A stretch of DNA of 64,000 nt from Akkermansia muciniphila (GTDB lineage Bacteria > Verrucomicrobiota > Verrucomicrobiia > Verrucomicrobiales > Akkermansiaceae). Position 1 is the first letter of the stretch. The number at the start of each line of letters is the position of its first letter. The stretch spans positions 1 to 64,000 of the forward strand of contig CAMDCV010000003.1 in the NCBI GenBank assembly GCA_945890645.1, read 5' to 3'. The notes under the pieces were generated by a model, which was not told where the DNA came from, searched no databases, and was given only the letters and a program-made list of their open reading frames with translations. Below, one piece after another: positions 8,893 through 20,727 of the stretch. The translations under genes were made by a program, and so were the position numbers.

Positions 8893-9738
8893 ATGGCATC
8901 CTTGGGAGAACGTTGCACCCTGCGCATCGTGAAATCGCGCAACGTCGGATTCTATCTGGATGCCGGCGATCTCGGCGAAGTGCTCTTGCCGGGCACGGAG
9001 TTTACTTCCGAACTGCACGTTGGTGTCGATGTGGAGGTATTTCTCTACCTCGATTCTGCCGATCGTCCCATCGCCACTCGCAAGATGCCTTTGGCGATGC
9101 CAGGCGATATTGCCTTGTTGACCTGCTCCGCCACGAACGACACCGGTGCCTTTCTCGACTGGGGACTGCCGAAAGAACTGCTAGTGCCCTATCGCGAACA
9201 GAGCAAAGCAATGATTCCAGGCCGGCATTACGTGGTGAAAATTCTCATCGATGAAAAAAGTGGTCGCTTTATCGGCAGTCAGCGTATCGCCCGGCATTTT
9301 CGCAGTGCCGCCGCGATCTATCGTGATGGCGACGCCGTGCAAGGTCTGCTGTGGGGCAAAACGGATCTGGGCTACAAAGTCATTGTCGATGGCAAGTACA
9401 ACGGTTTGCTTTTCGCCAACGAAGTTTTCCAAAAACTCGACTACGGGCAAATCATCACCGCCTACGTTCGCGAGACACGCAGCGATGGAAAACTCGACCT
9501 GACCCTCACACCGCAAGGGCGAAAGAAAATTTCTCCCTTCGCGCAACAGTTGTTAGAGAAACTGCAAGCGGTCGGCTCATTGCCATTGCACGACAACAGC
9601 CCCGCTGAGGAAATTAAAGCACAGTTGCAGATGAGCAAAAAATCCTTCAAGCAAGTGATCGGGCAACTTTACAAGCAAAAGAAAATCATCATCGAGCCGG
9701 AGCGCATCGTATTGGTTGGTTACACAGGCAAAGCCTAG
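8893..9738 (+). CDS. cvfB: CvfB/YitL-like S1-domain RNA-binding protein
   Basis: About 281 residues, beginning with S1-like beta-barrel domains. Typical strings are VGFYLDAGDLGEVLLPG and DTGAFLDWGLPKELLVPY. A further S1-like domain (YNGLLFANEVFQ) and a C-terminal winged-helix region (PAEEIKAQLQMSKKSFKQVI) complete the CvfB architecture. Family members bind RNA and influence expression of surface or virulence genes in Firmicutes; the role here is unknown. A TTG at 8854 abuts the thiE stop and would add 13 residues. The ATG at 8893 fits the domain start better. It lies in an apparent RNA-metabolism group with the beta-CASP protein and rnpB. Confidence 0.85.
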   Translation: MASLGERCTLRIVKSRNVGFYLDAGDLGEVLLPGTEFTSELHVGVDVEVFLYLDSADRPIATRKMPLAMPGDIALLTCSATNDTGAFLDWGLPKELLVPYREQSKAMIPGRHYVVKILIDEKSGRFIGSQRIARHFRSAAAIYRDGDAVQGLLWGKTDLGYKVIVDGKYNGLLFANEVFQKLDYGQIITAYVRETRSDGKLDLTLTPQGRKKISPFAQQLLEKLQAVGSLPLHDNSPAEEIKAQLQMSKKSFKQVIGQLYKQKKIIIEPERIVLVGYTGKA

Positions 9739-9791
9739 GCACTGTCGATTTGCTACTTGTCAGTATCAGACATCACGCTTACAAGTAGGCA

Positions 9792-11192
9792 ATGAAAATT
9801 ACTTTTTGCGGAGCTGCGGGAACAACCACCGGCTCGCAGCATTTGCTGCACATCAATGGCCAAACAATTTTACTCGATTGCGGACTCTACCAAGGGCATC
9901 GCGAGAAAGGCTATGAGATCAATTGCTGCTTCCCTTATTTTGAACCTTCCCAAATCGACGTCGTAGTTCTTTCCCACGCGCACATCGATCATGCGGGTAA
10001 CTTGCCGAACCTGTGCCGCAAAGGATTCAGTGGCAATATTTTTTCCACTTTTGCTACGCGGGACCTATGTCAGATCATGCTGGCCGACTCTGCGCGCATC
10101 CAAGAAAGCGACGTCGAATGGCTGAACAAGCATAACAAGCGCAAAGGATTGCCGCCGGTGGAACCGCTCTATTCCGAACAAGATGCCGAGCGCTGTCTGC
10201 GGCAGTTTGTGACCATCAACTACGAACGCCCCATGCTCATCGCACCAGGGGTGAAAATGTCATTTCTCGATGCCGGCCACATCCTTGGCAGTGCTCAGAT
10301 TTTGTTAGAGATTGATGATGAAGAAGACGGGAAGCACAAACGCTTGTTGTTTTCCGGGGACGTTGGTCGAGGCAACAATGATTTGTTGAACGATCCCGTG
10401 ATTGCGGAAAACATCGACATCCTCATCATGGAAAGCACTTATGGCGGGCGCGAGCATGAAGTGCCCGCAGGAGTCGATGCTCATATTGGCACGGTCATCA
10501 ACGAAGCCCTGCGCCGCAAAGGGAAAATTTTTATCCCAGCCTTCGCGGTCGAGCGTACGCAGCAGATTTTGTATGTGCTGCACAAATTGTTTGAGAACAA
10601 TGAGATTCCCGATGTGCCGGTGTTTGTGGATAGCCCCTTAGCGGTGAGTGCGACGGAAATTTTCCGCCTGCATCCGGAAGGCTTCAACCGTCATGTTTAT
10701 GAAGATTTATTTGAACGCGAGAATCCCTTCGGTTTTGAAAATCTTACGCTGATCCGCGCGGTGAAGGCATCGAAGGAGCTCAATAACTTGGACGGCACGG
10801 CGATTATCATCGCGGCTTCCGGCATGTGCGAAGCCGGTCGTATTTTGCATCATTTGAAAAACGGCATCGGCGATCCGAAAAATACGGTGCTCTTTGTCGG
10901 CTATTGTGCCGAGAATACGCTGGGCCGAAAAATCCGCAATGGCGACAAAGAAGTGCCGATCCTCGGGGAACGTTACCAGGTCCGTGCCCATATCGAAAAA
11001 ATCGACAGCTTTTCCGGGCACGCGGATCACTCAGAATTGTTAGATTATTTTGCACGCATGACTGGTTCGAAAGAGCATGTATTTCTCGTGCATGGCGAGC
11101 CCGATAGCGCGGCGAAATTGAAAGAAGCTCTCGATACGCAGCACCAAGGACGCATCGAAATTGCGGTGCAGGGGAGAGAAGTCATACTGTAA
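9792..11192 (+). CDS. beta-CASP metallo-beta-lactamase-fold RNA-processing hydrolase
   Basis: A 466-residue cytoplasmic protein of the YSH1/CPSF73-like branch. The zinc motif SHAHIDHAG, the later DAGHILGSAQ and SGDVGRG motifs, the beta-CASP insert (FIPAFAVERTQQILY, VFVDSPLAV, IAASGMCEAGR) and the C-terminal RNA-specificity motif FSGHADHSELLDYF with VHGEPDSA are all present. Such proteins cut RNA as endo- or exonucleases. The start ATG at 9792 gives the canonical MKITFCGAAGTTTGS. The next gene starts 5 bp after its stop, so the two are probably co-transcribed. Confidence 0.92.
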   Translation: MKITFCGAAGTTTGSQHLLHINGQTILLDCGLYQGHREKGYEINCCFPYFEPSQIDVVVLSHAHIDHAGNLPNLCRKGFSGNIFSTFATRDLCQIMLADSARIQESDVEWLNKHNKRKGLPPVEPLYSEQDAERCLRQFVTINYERPMLIAPGVKMSFLDAGHILGSAQILLEIDDEEDGKHKRLLFSGDVGRGNNDLLNDPVIAENIDILIMESTYGGREHEVPAGVDAHIGTVINEALRRKGKIFIPAFAVERTQQILYVLHKLFENNEIPDVPVFVDSPLAVSATEIFRLHPEGFNRHVYEDLFERENPFGFENLTLIRAVKASKELNNLDGTAIIIAASGMCEAGRILHHLKNGIGDPKNTVLFVGYCAENTLGRKIRNGDKEVPILGERYQVRAHIEKIDSFSGHADHSELLDYFARMTGSKEHVFLVHGEPDSAAKLKEALDTQHQGRIEIAVQGREVIL

Positions 11193-11197
11193 TATTT

Positions 11198-11971
11198 ATG
11201 TCAGAATATCGTCATTCGGTTTGTCGTTGGTGCTTCGGAGAAGTGCCGTTGGAAGAGCTTTGCGAGCAAGTGAGGCAGTTAGGTTATGAATCCATCGAGC
11301 TAACTGGTCCCGCAGAATGGCCGGTATTGAGTGAACACGGGTTGACCTGTGCGATTGCGACGTTTCCACAAGGCCCCGATGGTATCGGCACGATCGAAAA
11401 GGCCTTCAATCGACCCGAGCATCACGATGTGCTGGAAGACATCTATCGGGAAATGATTCCTCAAGTCGCGGCGGCGGGCATTCATCAGTTGATCCTGTTT
11501 TCCGGGAATCGAGATGGGATGGACGATGCCACGGGCTTGCAACATTGTGCGGCAGGCATACGTCGCATTTTACCTTATGCGATGGAGCACGGCGTGATTC
11601 TGGTGATGGAATTGCTGAATTCTAAAGTCGATCACCCCGACTATATGTGCGACCACAGCGAGTGGGGCGCGGCCTTGGTCGATGAGATCGACTCACCCTT
11701 TTTCCGATTGCTCTACGACATCTATCACATGCAAATCATGGAAGGAGATGTGATCGCTACGATCCGTAAGCATCATGCGCGCATCTCGCATTTCCACACG
11801 GCGGGCGTGCCGGGTCGGCATGAGCTGGATGATACACAAGAGCTGAATTATAAGGCGATTTGTGCCTGTCTGCATGAAGTGGGATACAACGGGTGGCTCG
11901 GGCAAGAATTCACACCGCGTGTGAAACCGGGCTACGATGCCCTCAAAGCAGCGATCGAGCTGTGCCGTTAA
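11198..11971 (+). CDS. hydroxypyruvate isomerase-like TIM-barrel protein
   Basis: A 257-residue member of the xylose-isomerase-like TIM-barrel superfamily. The central VILVMELLNSK, LLYDIYHMQIMEGD and ISHFHTAGVPGRHELDD strings are characteristic of hydroxypyruvate isomerase (Hyi)-like proteins and carry the metal-ligand Glu/Asp/His residues. The true substrate could be another small ketose or hydroxy-acid. It lies 5 bp after the beta-CASP gene and 67 bp before rnpB. Confidence 0.85.
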   Translation: MSEYRHSVCRWCFGEVPLEELCEQVRQLGYESIELTGPAEWPVLSEHGLTCAIATFPQGPDGIGTIEKAFNRPEHHDVLEDIYREMIPQVAAAGIHQLILFSGNRDGMDDATGLQHCAAGIRRILPYAMEHGVILVMELLNSKVDHPDYMCDHSEWGAALVDEIDSPFFRLLYDIYHMQIMEGDVIATIRKHHARISHFHTAGVPGRHELDDTQELNYKAICACLHEVGYNGWLGQEFTPRVKPGYDALKAAIELCR

Positions 11972-12038
11972 AAAGTCGAAGCCGATGCAGGAAAAAATCT
12001 CCTCGCTTCTTGGTCTTATCTGTCCTATTTTTTCCCTG

Positions 12039-12427
12039 CCGTTTCCTGGACGGTCGCAGTTCGGCGCGAGTTGAGCTGAGGAAAGTCCGGACACCGCAGG
12101 GTAACGTGCCTCGTGAAAAGTGAGGACAGGGAAATCGCGAGAGATTCCTGATGGAAAGTGCCGCAGAAAATACACCGCCGATGGTCCCGCTTGCGGGAAT
12201 CAGGTAAGGTTGAAATGGTGGAGTAAGAGCCCACCGCGCCGAAGGTAACGGAGGTGGCAGGGCAAACCCCACGTGGTGCAAGACAGAACAGGGGAGAGCG
12301 ACCCGCTCATATCTCCGGGTAATAGTCGCACTCCGCGCAAGCGGGGTCCTACGCAAGTGGGAAGAGAAATGACCGTCGATGGGTGCCGCAAGGTGCTCGG
12401 GACAGAATCCGGCTTACAGGGAAACGG
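12039..12427 (+). ncRNA. rnpB: RNase P RNA, bacterial class A
   Basis: Catalytic RNA that removes 5' leaders from tRNA precursors. Conserved blocks are present in order: GAGGAAAGTCCGG (12078-12090), AGAGCCCACCGC (from about 12227), AGAGAAATGACCG (from about 12363) and ACAGAATCCGGCTTAC (12402-12417). P1 ends pair perfectly: CCGTTTCC (12039-12046) with GGAAACGG (12420-12427), which sets both boundaries. Length about 389 nt is normal. Several short reading frames on both strands across it are artefacts. Confidence 0.96.
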
Positions 12428-12455
12428 CCCCCCTTTTTCTTCATCGGAAAGGGGC

Positions 12456-12487
12456 AAAAAAAACAGGCGGCCCCCATGGACCGCCTG
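12456..12487 (-). terminator. intrinsic terminator of the prepilin gene
   Basis: On the minus strand CAGGCGG (12487-12481) pairs with CCGCCTG (12470-12464) and is followed by eight T residues (12463-12456). It lies 24 bp beyond the prepilin stop. It also separates that gene from convergent rnpB. A weaker GC/AT stem at about 12428-12454 directly follows rnpB. Confidence 0.85.
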
Positions 12488-12510
12488 TGGAAAAAAGGAA
12501 ACCGTTTGGA

Positions 12511-13227
12511 TTATTGAGGCAGATAAACGGTAGGAGTCACAGCGCTGTCGCCTTCACCCCACACCGTGCCAGTGCCGGTTTGGAACAGAGTTTTTCCGCC
12601 ACCAATTTTGATCTTGTTGTCGGTTGTGTTGAGGCGCTCCGAACGAGCCGAGCCATCAACGCGCAGATAAACACCACGGCTGTCATAGGGATCGGGCTTG
12701 AAAGTAGGCTCAGCACCACCAGCGGCAACGGGTGCCATGATGATGGGAATGCCACCGTTGTCCGAGGTGCTCAGACCACGAAGGCCGGATGAGGCGCCTG
12801 TCACGTTGATGTAGGCAAAGCCACACTCACCTGCTTCGAGAATTTTACCAACGGGGCTGATCACGTCGTCTGGTTTTTGGTTTCCGGATGGGTTACCGCC
12901 CTTGGCGAAGAAGATTTCTTCCGACTTGGTATAACCACCAGCGATCAACTGACCGAGCAATTTGTTGGATTGCGTGCCAGTGAATGACGCGAGTTCATCA
13001 CTTTCTCCTGCGGTGTTGGCATCGGGGAAGTTCCCCATGTCGGATTCGAAGTCCATCAGAATCAAGTAAACTTGTTTCGAGTTACTGATGGCTTGTGTCA
13101 TGTCCATCTTCTTGCGTTGCTTGAGGATGGCAGGGGTTGCGAGAGCCGCAAGCGCAACGATAATTGCGATTACGACGAGGAGTTCCACAAGTGTGAAACC
13201 CTTACGAGTCCATGTTTTGGTTTTCAT
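12511..13227 (-). CDS. type IV pilin/GspG-like prepilin protein
   Basis: A 238-residue protein with the class III signal KGFTLVELLVVIAIIVALAA near the N-terminus. A prepilin peptidase would cut after Gly10, and Glu at mature position 5 supports assembly into a pseudopilus or pilus. The C-terminal part is a Gly/Ser/Thr-rich globular domain containing VYLRVDGSARSER. Proteins of this kind occur in many copies in Verrucomicrobia and Planctomycetes, usually as isolated genes with unknown roles. No assembly ATPase, secretin or peptidase gene is nearby. Confidence 0.88.
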   Translation of the reverse strand: MKTKTWTRKGFTLVELLVVIAIIVALAALATPAILKQRKKMDMTQAISNSKQVYLILMDFESDMGNFPDANTAGESDELASFTGTQSNKLLGQLIAGGYTKSEEIFFAKGGNPSGNQKPDDVISPVGKILEAGECGFAYINVTGASSGLRGLSTSDNGGIPIIMAPVAAGGAEPTFKPDPYDSRGVYLRVDGSARSERLNTTDNKIKIGGGKTLFQTGTGTVWGEGDSAVTPTVYLPQ

Positions 13228-13401
13228 ATGCGTATTTGTTTGGTTTTGTATATTGGAGCAGAACTCCGGGTTATAATAGCCGACGTCATGTGTCGGTTGA
13301 GGAAATGTAGGTCCCGCCCCCGGGAAAGCAAGGGGAAAAGTGGGAATTTCGGCGCTCTGGGAAAGTATTTTTTCACCCGTGCCATTCCTGAGGCAGCGGT
13401 G

Positions 13402-16602
<3,201 letters not shown>

Positions 16603-16800
16603 AAATCGGGCGTGTCAGGTGTAAACTCGCAGGGATTTGGCAGTTACCAGCGGATTTGTAAAGGATTGGATGCAGAAATTGCAAATTTTCTTGCTGGTCG
16701 GCGTTAGGCATTGGCTCAACTGTGACAATCCTGCGATATGCTCCGCAAATCTTGTAATTCCATTGCAGATTGTTGGCACAAATGATGCAATGCCAGCGTT

Positions 16801-18636
16801 ATGACAGCTCCTACCACGCATGCCGGACTCTTGAAATGGGTCGGTGAAATGACCGAACTTTGCAGCCCCGATGCCGTTCAATGGTGCGACGGCTCACAAG
16901 ATGAATGGAACACCCTCACGGAGTTGCTTGTCAACCAAGGCACCTTCCTGCGTCTCAATCCGGAAAAACGCCCGAATTCGTTTCTCGCCCGCTCAAAGCC
17001 ATCGGATGTCGCCCGTGTCGAGGACCGCACCTACATTTGCGTGAAGCGCCCGGATGAAGCGGGTCCCACCAACAACTGGGCCGACCCTGCAGAAATGAAA
17101 GAGCTGCTCAAAGGAAAATTCCGCGGCTCGATGAAAGGGCGCACGATGTATGTGATACCCTTTTGCATGGGACCACTCGACTCACCTCTCGCGAAGATCG
17201 GGGTGGAAATTTCCGACAGTGCCTACGTGGTGGTGAACATGCGCATCATGTGCCACATGGGATCCCATGTCCTGAAGCGTTTGGAAGATGAAGCCAGCGG
17301 CGTAATCCCGAAAAAACGCGATGGTCATGGTCATTTTATCCCCAGCGCGCACACCGTCGGCGTGCCCTTGGCTGCGGGTGATGTCGATTCTTCATGGCCT
17401 TGCAACGACGACAAATACATCTGCCATTTCCCCGACACGCGAGAGATTTGGTCGTATGGTTCGGGCTACGGTGGCAATGCCTTGTTAGGAAAAAAATGCC
17501 TCGCCCTGCGGATCGCGTCGAACATCGCCCGCGAGCACAAGTGGATGGCAGAGCACATGCTCATTACTGGTCTGCACTCGCCCGATGGCACCGTCACGTA
17601 TGTGGCCGCAGCGTTTCCTTCGGCCTGTGGCAAGACCAACATGGCGATGCTCGTGCCGCCACCGCAGTATGTGGAAGCTGGTTGGAAAACCTCTGTCGTC
17701 GGCGATGACATCGCTTGGCTATGGCCACACGAAGATGGCAAACTCCATGCGATCAATCCGGAGACGGGCTTCTTCGGTGTCGCGCCCGGCACTTCTTACG
17801 ATACGAATCCCATCGCGATGGATTCGATGAAAGCGAATAGCATTTTCACCAACGTAGCGCTCACCGATGACGGCGATGTTTGGTGGGAAGGCATGACCAA
17901 AGAGCTGCCCGCGCATTTGATCGACTGGACCGGTCAAGACTGGACACCCGATTGCGGACGCGCTTCTTCTCATGCAAACTCACGCTTCACCGCTCCCGCT
18001 TCGCAGTGCCCCACCATTGATCCGAACTGGCAAAATCCTGATGGTGTGCCCATCGATGCGATCATCTTCGGTGGTCGTCGCGCCACTACTATGCCCTTAG
18101 TATTTCAAGCCTTCAACTGGGGCCACGGTGTCTATCTCGGTGCCACCATGGGTTCCGAAATGACTGCCGCCGCCGCGGGAACCATTGGCAAAGTGCGCCG
18201 CGATCCGATGGCGATGCTCCCCTTCTGTGGCTACAACATGGGGGCCTACTTTGCTCACTGGTTAGAAATGCGCCGCTACCTCACGCACCTGCCGCGCTTT
18301 TTCCACGTCAACTGGTTCCGCAAGAGCGACGAAGGAAAATTCCTATGGCCCGGATTCGGCGACAACATGCGCGTGCTCGAGTGGATCGTGCGCCGTTGCA
18401 AAGGGGAAGCCGCCGGACATGAGACGCAGATCGGTTGGACGCCTTCGTTTGATAATTTCAACGTCGAAGGACTCGAGGGATTCACCGAGAAAAACTTCGA
18501 TGCCTGCATGGCCTTTGACCGCAAAGAATGGAAAACCGAGTTGGTGAGCCAAGCCGAGTTCTTCATCGAACTTTACGACCATCTTCCCAAGGAGCTTCTG
18601 TTCCAACGCGAGTTGTTAGCAGCGAGGTTGGTTTAA
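16801..18636 (+). CDS. pckG: phosphoenolpyruvate carboxykinase (GTP)
   Basis: A 611-residue cytoplasmic enzyme interconverting oxaloacetate and PEP with GTP/GDP. The kinase-1a P-loop appears as [13 protein letters not shown] (Cys276 is the reactive cysteine of the GTP family, Lys278 binds phosphate). Other family motifs are [33 protein letters not shown] and the C-terminal [17 protein letters not shown]. Length matches the GTP-dependent class rather than the ATP-dependent one. It diverges from carB and converges with cobB, with only 17 bp between stops. Confidence 0.97.
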   Translation: MTAPTTHAGLLKWVGEMTELCSPDAVQWCDGSQDEWNTLTELLVNQGTFLRLNPEKRPNSFLARSKPSDVARVEDRTYICVKRPDEAGPTNNWADPAEMKELLKGKFRGSMKGRTMYVIPFCMGPLDSPLAKIGVEISDSAYVVVNMRIMCHMGSHVLKRLEDEASGVIPKKRDGHGHFIPSAHTVGVPLAAGDVDSSWPCNDDKYICHFPDTREIWSYGSGYGGNALLGKKCLALRIASNIAREHKWMAEHMLITGLHSPDGTVTYVAAAFPSACGKTNMAMLVPPPQYVEAGWKTSVVGDDIAWLWPHEDGKLHAINPETGFFGVAPGTSYDTNPIAMDSMKANSIFTNVALTDDGDVWWEGMTKELPAHLIDWTGQDWTPDCGRASSHANSRFTAPASQCPTIDPNWQNPDGVPIDAIIFGGRRATTMPLVFQAFNWGHGVYLGATMGSEMTAAAAGTIGKVRRDPMAMLPFCGYNMGAYFAHWLEMRRYLTHLPRFFHVNWFRKSDEGKFLWPGFGDNMRVLEWIVRRCKGEAAGHETQIGWTPSFDNFNVEGLEGFTEKNFDACMAFDRKEWKTELVSQAEFFIELYDHLPKELLFQRELLAARLV

Positions 18637-18653
18637 CCGCCGATGCGCCAGAG

Positions 18654-19349
18654 TCAGGCTTGATCTAACAGTTCCTCCACCCAACGTGGCACTTCCGTGC
18701 CGGCGTTGCCTTGGATTTGTTCCGCAAAGTGGTGGGCGTTTTGTGTGAGGTTGGGATTAATCTCGATGGTTTTGGCACCTTGTAGGTGGGCGATTTGCAC
18801 GAAGCCTGCCGCGGGATACACTGCGCCACTCGTGCCGATCGAAACGAAGACATCACACGCCACTAGGGCCGCTTCGATTTCTTCGAGGTGATAGGGCATT
18901 TCGCCGAACCAGACGATTGCGGGACGCACGAGACCCATGGCTTTGCAAAAGGGGCATTTGCTGCTGACTGTCATGATTCCCTGCCAGTGAAACGGCTCGC
19001 GACAGCTCGTGCACGTTGCTCGCAGTAAGGAGCCATGCATGTGAAGCACGCGCTTGCTGCCTCCGCGCTCGTGAAGGTCATCCACGTTCTGGGTGATCAA
19101 GGTAAGATCATTTCCCAAGTGCTGCTCAAGTTTCGCTAAGGCGCGATGGGCGGGATTCGGCTCCACTTGATGAAGATGGGCGCGTCGCATGTTGTAGAAT
19201 TCGTGAACGAGGCCGGGATTGCGCTCATAGCCCTCGGGTGTGGCCACGTCTTCGATGCGATGCCCCTCCCACAATCCATCGGAGGCGCGGAAAGTGGGGA
19301 CCCCTGATTCCGCAGAAATTCCCGCTCCAGTCAGTATCACGATTTTCAT
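18654..19349 (-). CDS. cobB: NAD-dependent protein deacylase, sirtuin class III
   Basis: A 231-residue Sir2 enzyme removing acyl groups from lysines using NAD. Motifs: GAGISAESGVPTFR, TQNVDDLHERGG, catalytic His105 in VLHMHGSL, and four zinc cysteines (Cys113, 116, 132, 135). Tyr52 and Arg55 in FYNMRR match the Tyr-x-x-Arg pair that lets SIRT5-like enzymes accept succinyl and malonyl lysine, so desuccinylation is likely. The start codon overlaps the stop of an upstream remnant frame by four bases. Confidence 0.94.
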   Translation of the reverse strand: MKIVILTGAGISAESGVPTFRASDGLWEGHRIEDVATPEGYERNPGLVHEFYNMRRAHLHQVEPNPAHRALAKLEQHLGNDLTLITQNVDDLHERGGSKRVLHMHGSLLRATCTSCREPFHWQGIMTVSSKCPFCKAMGLVRPAIVWFGEMPYHLEEIEAALVACDVFVSIGTSGAVYPAAGFVQIAHLQGAKTIEINPNLTQNAHHFAEQIQGNAGTEVPRWVEELLDQA

Positions 19350-19585
19350 AATGTAAAAGTATCATAGTATTTAAACGATTCATTGCAACTTCTTATGTGA
19401 TAGCCGATAGACATGGTGGCCATGCCTTGATAGACGACGACCAAGCTGGGCGAGCTACCGACTTCCCAGCCGCTGGTGCTGTTGATTTTGATCGCACAGA
19501 TGCTATACATGGCGGATTTCGCTTCGAGACCGATATGCCACTTGCCAAAGTGTTCGGTGTGGTAGCCTAGTTTTTTTAATAGGTT
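19346..19585 (-). pseudogene. chimeric remnant: sulfatase motif joined in frame to a SYLF (Ysc84) fragment
   Basis: An 80-codon frame opens after a TGA at 19586-19588 and ends in the cobB start. Its first part reads LLKKLGYHTEHFGKWHIG, the sulfatase motif seen intact as LKDAGYSTAIIGKWHLG in the gene at 20728. Then, in the same frame, it reads INSTSGWEVGSSPSLVVV, identical to the SYLF protein at 23686. At DNA level, 19415-19486 matches 23806-23877 at 70 of 72 positions by my alignment. No start codon, signal or complete domain is present. The remainder of the 19350-19657 gap holds nothing else I can name. Confidence 0.8.
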
Positions 19586-19657
19586 TCATGATAGTGATGC
19601 GTACATAAATAAGGACAGAGTAATGCGAGACGGGGAGTAATCGCCCTTAGAATGAAT

Positions 19658-20644
19658 CTAACGTATAATTGTAGTGGCTTGTTTTCTTAGAGTTGTCGAA
19701 GGTTTTTCTCCGAATAGTCGATAGTAGTTCGATGAGAAGCGCCCAAGATGAGTAATACCGTGATCGAGAGCGATGTCTGAAACGGAGCAACTCAATTGAT
19801 TGCTACAGCGTAATACGCGATAGATGGCATTGAGTCGCAATTTATTGAGATATTCTTGAGGTCCGCAATCAAAAGCGGTTTTGAAGGCGTATTCTAGTTC
19901 GCGCCTGCTAATTCGCAATCGGAGACAAAGATCTGTCACTTGAATTTGATCCGCGAGATGATCACGTAGCCAGTTCTCAGCGCGATGGGCGAGTCGCATG
20001 CGATTGCGATAGGAGTCTGGGGGCCGCGGTTTGGTTGTTGCTGATTCCCATGCGCTTGCAGCGATGTGCATGACAAAATCTGTGGCATTGGCCATGACCT
20101 CTTGCTGATAATTGGCTGTGGAATAAGCATCGCGCAATTCATTTTGGAGTTTAAGGAGACGTTGTTCGATCCTCGAGTAAGAGTCGGGCGTGAGTTGAAG
20201 CGCGGCAAATCGATCAAAGCTGACATTCTCCCCACCTGCCAGTTGCTGGGCTCTCTCCCATACATCCGCTGGGAAACTTACGGCAAGGCAGGAAAAACCG
20301 GGTGTAATGCTACCGTCGATTGGCTCCCCGGGTGGATTGCACAAAAGTGTTCCTTTCGTGACTTCGCATCCATACCAAGAGGAAAAAGCGGCATTGCGGA
20401 TTAAGCCAATCGACACCCAGCGGGGAGGTAAGAGGCCGTGTACGCGAGCTTTTACCTGTGCTTCTTGAAAATCCAGCGCCCAAGTGGAGGACTGAAACTG
20501 TTCGACCCGCGTGGGCAATCGTTTGGGAGTAAGGAAATCGGCTACTAGTTGCACACCCGAGAGTGCCTTTTCAAAGTCATCAGGAACATGAATAAGATGC
20601 TCAGTATGGAGCATCGATAGTCGTGTCTGAGAGAGTCGATTCAT
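19658..20644 (-). CDS. AraC-family transcriptional regulator, divergent from a sulfatase
   Basis: About 328 residues. The C-terminal third carries the double helix-turn-helix of the AraC family: VTDLCLRLRISRRELEYAFK, then CGPQEYLNKLRL and DIALDHGITHLGRFSSNYYRLFGEKPS. The N-terminal part is a sensor domain weakly like that of the regulator at 42538 (both carry a PPG turn followed by similar spacing), so the two are probably paralogs. I use the ATG at 20644; a GTG 11 codons upstream also exists. It faces the sulfatase at 20728, which it probably controls, together with itself. Confidence 0.88.
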   Translation of the reverse strand: MNRLSQTRLSMLHTEHLIHVPDDFEKALSGVQLVADFLTPKRLPTRVEQFQSSTWALDFQEAQVKARVHGLLPPRWVSIGLIRNAAFSSWYGCEVTKGTLLCNPPGEPIDGSITPGFSCLAVSFPADVWERAQQLAGGENVSFDRFAALQLTPDSYSRIEQRLLKLQNELRDAYSTANYQQEVMANATDFVMHIAASAWESATTKPRPPDSYRNRMRLAHRAENWLRDHLADQIQVTDLCLRLRISRRELEYAFKTAFDCGPQEYLNKLRLNAIYRVLRCSNQLSCSVSDIALDHGITHLGRFSSNYYRLFGEKPSTTLRKQATTIIR

Positions 20645-20727
20645 GACAGATTGTGCGCAAAGTGGATAGACGCACACCGTGTTTTTCTATATTGCTAGCT
20701 CTGTTACGTCAAGGCACACACAGTCGT
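20645..20727. promoter_or_regulatory. shared control region of AraC gene and sulfatase
   Basis: The 83 bp between two divergent starts must hold both promoters and probably the regulator's sites. GCACAC occurs twice in the same orientation (20672-20677 and 20714-20719), 42 bp or about four helical turns apart, a spacing AraC-type proteins can use. This is only a suggestion; such short repeats can arise by chance. Confidence 0.3.

Noticed and set aside
12039-12533. Several 60-137 codon reading frames on both strands over rnpB
   Set aside because: They overlap the conserved RNase P RNA core, have no start or family support, and are the usual spurious frames called on this RNA.
20653-20727. Earlier start for the first sulfatase
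   Set aside because: It would run through the divergent promoter and into the AraC gene; a proper signal peptide starts at 20728.
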